From NCBI GenBank assembly GCA_963677885.1, contig OY782500.1, forward strand, positions 3,844,001 through 3,908,000: a stretch of 64,000 nt of DNA. The letters are read 5' to 3'. The notes under the pieces were generated by a model. It saw only the letters and a program-made list of their open reading frames with translations, was not told the DNA's origin and did no database searches. The position numbers and the translations under genes are program-made. Shown here piece after piece: positions 16,717 through 24,598 of the stretch; the stretch's first letter is position 1; every line of letters begins with the position of its first letter. Source of the DNA: UBA1351 sp963677885. Its GTDB lineage: Bacteria; Bacillota; Clostridia; Lachnospirales; Vallitaleaceae.

Positions 16717-17775
16717 ATGAATAATCCTTTTAAGAAGTGTAATTATTCACAAAAACTTTTATATATATTAATCGCAATTGTTGTTATATTTGCAGGAGGC
16801 TTTCTGGGCATTTATTTATTGTGGGCAAGATTCTTGCCTGCAATTCTTGTCCATATCATTTATATACTAGTTCATCTTGGCCTATTACCCCTGGTAAGCA
16901 GAGAGGAATACCTTATTGTTCGTTTTACCATCATCATATCTTTTCTTATTCAGCTGACCTTGGCTGTATTTCTCTGGTTCCCCTTGGAAACCAACTATGG
17001 TCTTTTTTACTTTTTGGTTCCTATTGGTGCTTTCGCCATGTTTGATATGCTCAATCCTATTGAAAAATGGACAGGAATTGGAGTGTCTGCCTTAAGTGTT
17101 ATTCTATATTTTACCTCCAGCTATTTTCGGATTAATATAGGTTTATATGCTATGAGCGAGAAGGCTGTTGACATTATATCAGGCTTATCATTTATTTCAA
17201 CGATTTCAATTGCTTCTTTTCTCTTCTATATTCATGCTTTAAGTCTGGCCAGGAAAAGCAGTGAACTGGAATACCTTGCCAACACCGATAGCCTAACCAA
17301 ATCCGCCAATAGGAGGAAGTTTTTCACCCAGGCAGAGCTGGAGTTCGATTTGGCTTCCAAATATGGATATTCTTTTACTCTCATTATTATGGATATAGAT
17401 CACTTTAAGAAAATCAATGACACCTATGGCCACAGTGTTGGTGATCAGGTTTTAGTTGACTTTGCAGATAAGGTTCGAAAGACCATACGGTCAGGTGATG
17501 TGTTCGGAAGACATGGTGGTGAGGAGTTTGGCATTATTATTCGAAAGACCAATAGAGAAACTGCTCTGGAGATAGGAGAAAAGCTGCGTAAAAGTATTGA
17601 AACTATGAGGTTTGAGGCTGATGGTAAGACCTTTGGTATAACGGTCTCTATTGGAGCAGTACAGTTTTCAGAAGTTTATGAAACTTTTGATCAAATGATG
17701 ATTGCCTGTGATGAAGCTTTATATCAGGCAAAAGAAACCGGACGTAACCGGGTGGTTTATATGGTTGAGCGGTGA
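16717..17775 (+). CDS. Membrane-bound GGDEF diguanylate cyclase with I-site
   Basis: A 352-residue protein with about six transmembrane helices in residues 12-175, then a GGDEF domain (about 185-350). The active site reads RHGGEEF near residue 268, and the inhibitory site RSGD lies exactly five residues upstream, so this enzyme should be both active and product-inhibited. The RBS is GGAGAGG. It sits between the lipoprotein gene and a second membrane cyclase, and the lipoprotein may be its extracytoplasmic partner, which is an inference from spacing only. Confidence 0.9.
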   Translation: MNNPFKKCNYSQKLLYILIAIVVIFAGGFLGIYLLWARFLPAILVHIIYILVHLGLLPLVSREEYLIVRFTIIISFLIQLTLAVFLWFPLETNYGLFYFLVPIGAFAMFDMLNPIEKWTGIGVSALSVILYFTSSYFRINIGLYAMSEKAVDIISGLSFISTISIASFLFYIHALSLARKSSELEYLANTDSLTKSANRRKFFTQAELEFDLASKYGYSFTLIIMDIDHFKKINDTYGHSVGDQVLVDFADKVRKTIRSGDVFGRHGGEEFGIIIRKTNRETALEIGEKLRKSIETMRFEADGKTFGITVSIGAVQFSEVYETFDQMMIACDEALYQAKETGRNRVVYMVER

Positions 17776-17817
17776 AGGTTTGTTAAGAAATTACAAATAT
17801 AAGAGTAGGTGGTAACT

Positions 17818-18921
17818 ATGTATTATGCCCAGCAATTCCAGATTAACATATTCAGTATCATTTTGCTCATGGTTCTAGCCATGTATATGAGAATGTCCAA
17901 AATCAAGACCTTCAGCAAAATGTTGATCAGGTGGTCAATTTTAGCAACATTGATTGGTATCATCATGGAACCCCTAACCTGGATTTTTGATGGTTGGGAG
18001 TCTTTTGGAGGTTATCTCCTGGAATATATAAGTAATTATTTCCTTTACTTGATAGGACCTGTTGTAGCAGGACTTTTGCTGTCCTATATGGATTATAAGG
18101 TCTTTCAAGATCCGGACCGTATTAGAAAAAGATATTTTTATCAGTATATAAGTGTCTTAACCTTAATTATACTGACCATCAATATATTTTATCCGGTCTA
18201 TTTCAGTGTTGAACCCCTTGGTAACAACTACATAGAAGAAAAATATAACATAGGTCACAGTATTCTCTTCTTTGGTATGTATCTCTATATGCTGTTTTTT
18301 GTCATGAAAAATCTAAAAAAAGTAAGCAGGGTCAATGCTGTAGCCCTAATCCTAAGTTATACTTTACCCATTTTTGGCATTGTCATGAACTTGGTAAATG
18401 TAAGACTTCACTTTGTTTGGACTTCTCTATCCATAGTTCTGGTCGTTTTCTATATTTTTCTAGAAACCATCCCTGTAGAGGAGGATCACTTAACCAAGCT
18501 TTATAATCGTCGGTCCTACGACTTGAAGTTAGAGGAATTAATTGGGAGAGGGCTTCCTTTCGGTATTATGATTGTCGATTTGAACTACCTGAAGTCAATT
18601 AATGACAACTATGGACACAGTAAAGGGGACCGGGCCCTTATCGCTTTTTCTAAAGCCCTAAAGCATGGATTTAATCAAGATGGATTTATAGCCAGATTAG
18701 GTGGGGATGAATTTGTCGTTGTTATTACGGAAAAACTTGACAAAACGGATAAAATGATAGAAGCTGTTACAGATTATCTTAGTAAGCAAAGTGATCCGGT
18801 CATCAATGGATTGACCTTTAGTTATGGATATCAGAAGTACCTGGACGCGATGTCAGCTGATGATCTCTATATCCAGGCAGATAAGAAAATGTATCAACAT
18901 AAACGGTCAACCAGAACTTGA
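17818..18921 (+). CDS. Membrane-bound GGDEF diguanylate cyclase, paralog of the one at 9497
   Basis: A 367-residue protein started at ATG 17818 (AGGTGG at 17807-17812); an in-frame GTG at 17809 overlaps that site. Seven hydrophobic helices occupy about 1-215, with YMDYKVFQDPDRIRKR between helices as in the cyclase at 9497. The GGDEF domain (about 222-365) has intact RLGGDEF but no RxxD I-site (NQDG at that position). Two homologous sensors 8 kb apart suggest an old duplication. Confidence 0.88.
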   Translation: MYYAQQFQINIFSIILLMVLAMYMRMSKIKTFSKMLIRWSILATLIGIIMEPLTWIFDGWESFGGYLLEYISNYFLYLIGPVVAGLLLSYMDYKVFQDPDRIRKRYFYQYISVLTLIILTINIFYPVYFSVEPLGNNYIEEKYNIGHSILFFGMYLYMLFFVMKNLKKVSRVNAVALILSYTLPIFGIVMNLVNVRLHFVWTSLSIVLVVFYIFLETIPVEEDHLTKLYNRRSYDLKLEELIGRGLPFGIMIVDLNYLKSINDNYGHSKGDRALIAFSKALKHGFNQDGFIARLGGDEFVVVITEKLDKTDKMIEAVTDYLSKQSDPVINGLTFSYGYQKYLDAMSADDLYIQADKKMYQHKRSTRT

Positions 18922-18944
18922 TTTCACGAATTAGGAGGCATAAT

Positions 18945-20147
18945 TTGTCAAAGCAGGAAACTTTCCCTATTACTATAAAAAATAAATATCTTAAAACATA
19001 CAAACAAAATAATCCACTGATTTATAGAGAAGCCTTAAAGGAGCCCGGTAAAATCAAGACTGAAGGATCCCTTTTGGATCTATACTCAGAAAATGACCAA
19101 TATATGGGTAAAGGGTACTACGGCAAACAAAACAAGGGTTTTGGATGGGTCATATCCAAGAATAAAAACTGTGTTTTGAATGAATCATTTTTTAGAGCCA
19201 TAATAGGAGCGGCGGTAAAACGGAGAAGTTCCTTTTATATAAGTCAGGAGACAACCGCCTTTCGAGTCTTTAATGGTGAAGGAGATGGATTTGGAGGCTT
19301 TACCATTGATTATTTTGACGGTTTCTATCTGATTACCTGGTACAACAAGGGAGTCTACATTTGGAAAGACATGATTGTTGCATGCCTGGAAGAAGACCTG
19401 GAACCAAAAGGTATCTACGAAAAAAAACGTTTCAATAAAGACGGAAAGTATGTGGATGCCAATGATTTTGTTCAAGGCCAAAAAGCTCCTGAACCTCTTA
19501 TTGTTCTCGAAAACAAGGTCAAGTTTGCCATCTATCTGGACGATGGACCTATGGTGGGCGTTTTTTTGGATCAAAGAGAAGTTAGAAAAACTATTCGGGA
19601 GGTCTATGCACAGGGAAGGAGTGTCTTAAATACTTTTTCTTATACCGGTGCCTTTTCGGTGTTTGCCGCCCTTGGTGGAGCTATAAAAACGACTAGTGTA
19701 GATCTGGCAAATAGAAGCAGGCCTAAGACTGAAGAACATTTTCAGATCAATGGCATTGACCCGGAAAGTCAGGACATTATTGTAGAAGATGTTTTTAACT
19801 ATTTTAAATATGCTGTTCGAAAAGCCTTGTGTTTTGACCTAGTTATCCTGGATCCACCCAGTTTTGCCCGGTCAAAGAAGAGGACCTTTAGCGTGGCGAA
19901 AGATTATGTCGACCTCCTAAAAGATGTAATCCAGATTACATCAAAGGGTGGAGTCATTGTAGCATCAACCAATTACAGTAATTTCGATATGAAGAAATTC
20001 AAGACCTTTATCGACATTGCCTTTAAAGAACTCAGTGAAGACTATAGGGTTAGAGAGACTTTTTCATTACCTGAAGACTTCCATATATCACCGGATTTCC
20101 CGGAAGGAGATTACCTAAAAGTAGTCTTCATCGAAAAATTATCCTAA
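18945..20147 (+). CDS. rlmI: 23S rRNA methyltransferase, RlmI family
   Basis: A 400-residue class I SAM-dependent RNA methyltransferase (COG1092). An N-terminal PUA-like domain (about 1-75) leads to an RlmI EEHEE region and a Rossmann catalytic domain with GVFLDQRE (about 206), NTFSYTGAFSVFAA (about 226) and the catalytic-loop LDPPSFARSKKR (about 303). RlmI of E. coli methylates C1962 of 23S rRNA at C5. The start is TTG 18945, placed 6 bases after AGGAGG (18933-18938). The gene follows the cyclase after 23 bases and precedes another rRNA methyltransferase gene by 16 bases. Confidence 0.88.
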   Translation: MSKQETFPITIKNKYLKTYKQNNPLIYREALKEPGKIKTEGSLLDLYSENDQYMGKGYYGKQNKGFGWVISKNKNCVLNESFFRAIIGAAVKRRSSFYISQETTAFRVFNGEGDGFGGFTIDYFDGFYLITWYNKGVYIWKDMIVACLEEDLEPKGIYEKKRFNKDGKYVDANDFVQGQKAPEPLIVLENKVKFAIYLDDGPMVGVFLDQREVRKTIREVYAQGRSVLNTFSYTGAFSVFAALGGAIKTTSVDLANRSRPKTEEHFQINGIDPESQDIIVEDVFNYFKYAVRKALCFDLVILDPPSFARSKKRTFSVAKDYVDLLKDVIQITSKGGVIVASTNYSNFDMKKFKTFIDIAFKELSEDYRVRETFSLPEDFHISPDFPEGDYLKVVFIEKLS

Positions 20148-20163
20148 CTAATAAGGAGTAAAG

Positions 20164-21513
20164 ATGGCGCAAAAAAGAAATAATAATAGAGGATCAAGGA
20201 ATACAGAGTCAAGTAGTCGGAATCAGAAGCCTGGCAGAAGGTCTGATCAACATGAGAATTCCGGTCAGAAAAGAAATTCAAGGGAAGATAACGATGCCGT
20301 TAGAAATGAGCGTAAAGAAGCCTACTTGGGATACAAACCAATGGATATACCTCATGATAAAGAAAATGGCCTCAAGGTACCCTGTCCTTACTTTAAAGAC
20401 TGTGGCGGTTGTCAACTACTGGATGTTTCCTATAAAAAGTCTTTGGAGCTTAAACAAAAGGCCATTAAAGACCTGATGAAAGACTTTGGTCAAGTTAAGC
20501 CAATCATTGGTATGAAAGATCCCTTCCACTACCGTAATAAATCGGTAGCTACTCTAGGTAGAGAGGGTAAAGACCAGTATTTTGCAGGTATGTATAAAAG
20601 CAACTCCAGAGACCTGGTCAAAATCGAAACCTGCTTAATCCAGGATGAAAGAGCCGATGCCATTGTCGAGACGATCAGGTCCCTAATGAAGTCCTTTAAG
20701 ATGACATCATATAATGAGCATTCAGGTTTTGGGTGGTTAAGACATATCCTCATTCGGGTCGGACAAAAGACAGATGAAATCATGGTAGTTATGGTCACGA
20801 CCTCGATTATGTTTGCAGGCAAGAACAATTTTATAAAGGTCCTTAAGAAGAAACATCCAGAGATCACCACCTTGGTTATGAATATTAATGATAAAGACAC
20901 ATCTATGGTTCTTGGTCAAAGGGATATTACCCTTTATGGTCCAGGATTTATTAAAGATGAACTGGGAGGACTAAAGTTTAGAATTTCCCCTCAGTCTTTC
21001 TACCAGATTAATCCGATTCAGACCCAGGTTTTGTATGATAAGGTCATGGAGATGGCAGATTTGAGTGGCAGGGAAACCGTATTGGATGCCTATTGTGGTG
21101 TCGGAACCATTGGTCTTATTGCAGCCTCCAAGGCAAAAGAAGTCATCGGTGTAGAACTCAACAAAGATGCTGTCCGTGATGCAATTGGAAATGCCAAAGG
21201 TAATAAAATCAATAATATCCGTTTCTATACAGGGGATGCAGGAGAATTTATGGTTGGTATGGCTTCAGAGGGCCAAAAGCTTGATGTGGTTATTATGGAT
21301 CCGCCAAGATCCGGTTCTTCCCGAGATTTCATTAAGGCTATCGGTAAATCCAAGCCTAAGAAAGTCGTCTATGTATCTTGTGGCCCTGAATCCCTTGAAA
21401 GGGATTTGAAGTGGCTGGAGAAAGAAGGCTATAAGATTGGGGAAATTCAGCCGGTAGATATGTTTCCCTGGACTAATCATGTGGAGTGTGTTGTCAGTTT
21501 ATACAGGAGGTAA
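20164..21513 (+). CDS. 23S rRNA uracil-C5 methyltransferase (RlmD/RumA family), TRAM-less
   Basis: A 449-residue TrmA/RumA-type methyltransferase. The iron-sulfur cysteines are in CPYFKDCGGCQL (about 77-88) with a fourth Cys near 157. Catalytic features are FYQINPIQTQVLYD (about 280), LDAYCGVGTIGLIAA (about 308), DPPRSGSS (about 379) and the nucleophile in YVSCGPESLERDL (about 402). Where RumA proteins carry an N-terminal TRAM RNA-binding domain, this one has a 60-residue basic, Asn/Arg/Ser-rich disordered segment. The target (U1939, U747 or another uridine) cannot be settled by eye. GGAGT precedes the ATG. Confidence 0.88.
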   Translation: MAQKRNNNRGSRNTESSSRNQKPGRRSDQHENSGQKRNSREDNDAVRNERKEAYLGYKPMDIPHDKENGLKVPCPYFKDCGGCQLLDVSYKKSLELKQKAIKDLMKDFGQVKPIIGMKDPFHYRNKSVATLGREGKDQYFAGMYKSNSRDLVKIETCLIQDERADAIVETIRSLMKSFKMTSYNEHSGFGWLRHILIRVGQKTDEIMVVMVTTSIMFAGKNNFIKVLKKKHPEITTLVMNINDKDTSMVLGQRDITLYGPGFIKDELGGLKFRISPQSFYQINPIQTQVLYDKVMEMADLSGRETVLDAYCGVGTIGLIAASKAKEVIGVELNKDAVRDAIGNAKGNKINNIRFYTGDAGEFMVGMASEGQKLDVVIMDPPRSGSSRDFIKAIGKSKPKKVVYVSCGPESLERDLKWLEKEGYKIGEIQPVDMFPWTNHVECVVSLYRR

Positions 21514-21516
21514 AGG

Positions 21517-22371
21517 ATGAAGAAAACAATCAATGTAGCCATAGACAGACCTGGACTTTGGCTGGATGCAGACGTAACCTATGGCCAGGTGGGCCACTGG
21601 TTTGGACATACTACCAAGGACTTGAAGATGGATGTTATCTATCCTCATGAGGGACAGGATAAGCCTTGGCCTTGCATTGTTTGGATATGCGGCGGAGCCT
21701 GGCTCCAAATGGATGTCCATGCCTGGATACCCAATCTGGTTGATCTTGCAAGAAAAGGATATGTAGTAGCCAGTGTTGAATATAGAGACAGCAACTATGC
21801 TGTTTTTCCTGGTCAGGTTGAAGATATTAAAAAGGCCATCCGTTACCTTAGGGCCCATAGCCAGCGTTATCAGATTGACCCGGACCATATTGGAGTTATG
21901 GGTGAATCAGCCGGCGGACATTTGGCCGGAATGATTGGTACAACCGGTCAAGTTGAAAGTCTTGATGTTGGAGAATATCTGGACTACTCCAGCGCAGTAC
22001 AGGCCGTTTGTCCCTGGTATATACCAAGTGACTTTGAACAAATGCCAACCTCCGATGAAGATATATATTTAGGTCTCCTACCAGAGTCCAGATTAATTAA
22101 CAGTATTACTAAAGTAAATCCAGACAAGGCAAAAGCTGCCAGCCCAATTACCTACATAGACGACAAAACACCACCGTTTTTACTCATACATGGAACCCAT
22201 GACCAAGTCGTACCTCATAAGCAGAGTGAGCTGATGTACGAAGCCCTTGAGGCAAAAGGCCTTGCTGTTGATCTCATTAGTGTTGAGGGAGCTGACCATG
22301 CTGATAAACACTTCAGTCAGAAGGTACTTATGGATGAAATTGCCATGTTTTTTGACAAGCATCTGAAATAG
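21517..22371 (+). CDS. Alpha/beta hydrolase (esterase/lipase, BD-FAE-like)
   Basis: A 284-residue hydrolase without signal peptide. The oxyanion-hole region is IVWICGGAW (about 52-60), the nucleophile serine is in GESAGGHLAG (about 129-138), an Asp lies near HGTHDQVVPH (about 228), and the catalytic His is in EGADHADKHF (about 257-266). This is the carboxylesterase group related to feruloyl/acetylxylan esterases. The start codon is 3 bases after the methyltransferase stop, with AGGAGGTAAAGG overlapping that stop. A second enzyme of the same type is encoded at 40268. Confidence 0.85.
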   Translation: MKKTINVAIDRPGLWLDADVTYGQVGHWFGHTTKDLKMDVIYPHEGQDKPWPCIVWICGGAWLQMDVHAWIPNLVDLARKGYVVASVEYRDSNYAVFPGQVEDIKKAIRYLRAHSQRYQIDPDHIGVMGESAGGHLAGMIGTTGQVESLDVGEYLDYSSAVQAVCPWYIPSDFEQMPTSDEDIYLGLLPESRLINSITKVNPDKAKAASPITYIDDKTPPFLLIHGTHDQVVPHKQSELMYEALEAKGLAVDLISVEGADHADKHFSQKVLMDEIAMFFDKHLK

Positions 22372-22412
22372 GACACAACCACCACTGAATCATCTAAAGG
22401 GAAGGAGAACCT

Positions 22413-23363
22413 ATGAAAACTTATATTGGTCTTGATATTGGAGGAACTAAAATTCTTGGAGCACTTTATGATGAAAAGGGACAGGTTTTAGATAAGATCA
22501 AGGCCAAAACCTATGCAGACCAAGGTCTTGACAAGGTTTTGGATCAGATTTATGGAGTTATTGACCACTTGTTGGAAGTTCCTGACAGCATGGTTATCGG
22601 TATAGGTGCAGGTTCACCTGGGATTATACAAAATGACAGTAAAATTCTTTTTAGTCCCAATATTCCTTTTAAGGATTTTGATCTGGGCAAAAAAATTCAA
22701 AAAAAGTATAATCTGCCTTTTGTCTTAGGCAACGATGTTAATGTTGCCATGTACGGTGAGTGGAAAGCTTCTGATGTAAAAGACGCCAATAATATACTGG
22801 GAATCTTTGTAGGAACCGGTATAGGAGGAGCACTGATTCTGGACAAGAAATTATATACCGGTCAAGGTGGTGCAGGTGAAATTGGACACATGGTCCTGAG
22901 TCCTGGTGGAGCTCTTTGTGGGTGTGGATCCCATGGCTGTCTGGAAGCTTACGCTTCAAAAACCGGCATCCAAAAGGCGGTCCAGGCAGGAATCAGGAAA
23001 GGGCGGGATTCCGTCCTTGAAAAATATCTTGAAAAAGATGGTGCCATTATCAAAAGCTCCAGTATTAAGAAGGCATACTTAAAAGATGACCCACTTGCTC
23101 TTGAAGTCCTGGATGATGCAGTCAGATATTTGGGACTTGCTACTGCCAACCTCATCAACATTTTCCATCCGGATCTTATTATTTTTGGTGGCGGTGTCAT
23201 GGAATCACTGGGTCAGGAACTTTTGCCTAAGATACTGGCTGAAACTAGAAGGCATGCAATGGTTGGTATGATGAATGATGTAGTTTTCAGGATGTCCCAT
23301 TTAAGTGATGATGCAGGCATATATGGTGCCTATTCCTTGATTTTGGATAAGCTTCAGTCATAA
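22413..23363 (+). CDS. ROK-family sugar kinase (glucokinase-like)
   Basis: A 316-residue ROK kinase with no HTH domain, so an enzyme and not a repressor. The ATP site GLDIGGTKILGALYD is at residues 4-18, the catalytic Asp is in VLGNDVNVAMYGE (about 102-114), GTGIGGALI is near 135, and the zinc-binding ROK signature CGCGSHGCLEAYAS is near 168. Glucose is the likeliest substrate, but mannose, fructose or allose kinases look alike. The RBS is AAGGAGA. No transport gene for free sugar is adjacent. Confidence 0.88.
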   Translation: MKTYIGLDIGGTKILGALYDEKGQVLDKIKAKTYADQGLDKVLDQIYGVIDHLLEVPDSMVIGIGAGSPGIIQNDSKILFSPNIPFKDFDLGKKIQKKYNLPFVLGNDVNVAMYGEWKASDVKDANNILGIFVGTGIGGALILDKKLYTGQGGAGEIGHMVLSPGGALCGCGSHGCLEAYASKTGIQKAVQAGIRKGRDSVLEKYLEKDGAIIKSSSIKKAYLKDDPLALEVLDDAVRYLGLATANLINIFHPDLIIFGGGVMESLGQELLPKILAETRRHAMVGMMNDVVFRMSHLSDDAGIYGAYSLILDKLQS

Positions 23364-23398
23364 AAGTGAAACAAATGTTTTTATTAAAAGACCATTAA

Positions 23399-24448
23399 TT
23401 ATGCCTTAATAGCCCATCGCATTTTGGTTGAACGTGCCCGGCCGTTTCTTGCACATTCTTCCTTTGAAGGCCGTATAATATCTTTGGAGATATCCGAATA
23501 TTGACCGTCCAGGTAGAAATTCTTAAAGGATTTCTTGACTAGGCGGTCTTCGCCTGAGTGAAAGGAAAGTATAGCAACCCGGCCTCCGGGATTAAGAACG
23601 CCAGGCAGTTTTTCAAGAAAATCATATAGGACTTCATATTCTTTGTTTACATCAATACGAAGTGCCTGGAAACACCGTTGGCAGGATTTTTTGACGGCGT
23701 CTTTTCTTTCTTTTGCTGGTAGAAAACTTAAGGTTTTCTCAATGATTTGTTGTAAATCAGTGGTGGTTTTAATTGTTACTCCACCCTTGATTCGTGAATA
23801 TATACCTGCTGCAATTTCAGAAGCATAGGGTTCGTCTGCATTTTCAATAAACATACCTTCCATTTCTTCCTTGCTAAGCAGTCTTAATCTTTCAGCAGCT
23901 GATATTCCCTTGGTTGGATTAAGGCGAAGGTCTAGTGGTCCTTCAACCTTATAGGAAAATCCGCGCTTGGGATCATCAATCTGCATAGAAGAAACACCAA
24001 GATCGGCAAGAAGAAAATCGAAAGGACCATACTCAGCTGCGACTTGGTCTATATTGGCAAAATTAATGAGCTTTACCGTAAGAAGGTCATCATCATATCC
24101 TTTATCAGCTAATCGCTTTCGTGTCTTTTCTGATTCGATAGGATCAACATCAAGTCCTACTATATGACCCTGGCCACAGAGTTTCTCTAGCATAGCCGAT
24201 GTATGGCCGCCGTAGCCCAAGGTTGCATCCAAACCTTTTTGGCCTGGTTTTATGTCTAAAAACTCTAATATTTCATCAACCATAATGGAAAGATGCATAC
24301 CGGCCGGTGTAGAGCCTTTTCCGATAATGTGTTCAATGGTGTCTTTGTATTTTTCCGGTTGGAGTTCCTTGTATTTTTCACTAAACTTCTTTGGATGAGT
24401 CCCTTTATAGCGGACTCTTCTTTTGTGCTTTTTTTCTTGGTTTTCCAT
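23399..24448 (-). CDS. RsmH-family 16S rRNA (cytosine-N4) methyltransferase, atypical
   Basis: A 349-residue SAM-dependent methyltransferase of the MraW/RsmH family. The SAM motif reads LDATLGYGGHTSAML (about 99-113), followed by LADLGVSSMQIDDP (about 165) and FHSGEDRLVKKSF (about 296). It differs from canonical RsmH: a lysine-rich extension of about 70 residues precedes the core, the usual HxxVLLxE opening is replaced by GMHLSIMVDEIL, and GGAGHS becomes GYGGHT. Canonical rsmH lies in the cell-division dcw cluster, but this copy is isolated. It may be a paralogous subfamily with the same or another target. Confidence 0.8.
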   Translation of the reverse strand: MENQEKKHKRRVRYKGTHPKKFSEKYKELQPEKYKDTIEHIIGKGSTPAGMHLSIMVDEILEFLDIKPGQKGLDATLGYGGHTSAMLEKLCGQGHIVGLDVDPIESEKTRKRLADKGYDDDLLTVKLINFANIDQVAAEYGPFDFLLADLGVSSMQIDDPKRGFSYKVEGPLDLRLNPTKGISAAERLRLLSKEEMEGMFIENADEPYASEIAAGIYSRIKGGVTIKTTTDLQQIIEKTLSFLPAKERKDAVKKSCQRCFQALRIDVNKEYEVLYDFLEKLPGVLNPGGRVAILSFHSGEDRLVKKSFKNFYLDGQYSDISKDIIRPSKEECARNGRARSTKMRWAIKA

Positions 24449-24492
24449 ATGTGCCTCATTTCTAAACCTTGGGAATCATTTTATTAACTCTC

Positions 24493-24558
24493 ATTATAGC
24501 ATTGTCTTGCCTATAACCATAGGGGAATCTATGATTTGAGCAAGGGATATGCTATAAT
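24493..24558. promoter_or_regulatory. Divergent -10 boxes for the rsmH-like and ABC-F genes
   Basis: The plus strand has an extended -10, TGCTATAAT, with TATAAT at 24553-24558 upstream of the ABC-F gene. The minus strand has TGCTATAAT with TATAAT at 24493-24498 upstream of the rsmH-like gene. Neither has a good -35, as is common for extended -10 promoters. Confidence 0.6.
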
Positions 24559-24598
24559 TAGGTGAGTTTCGTTGAGAAAAATTGGAGGAATCATTGCT

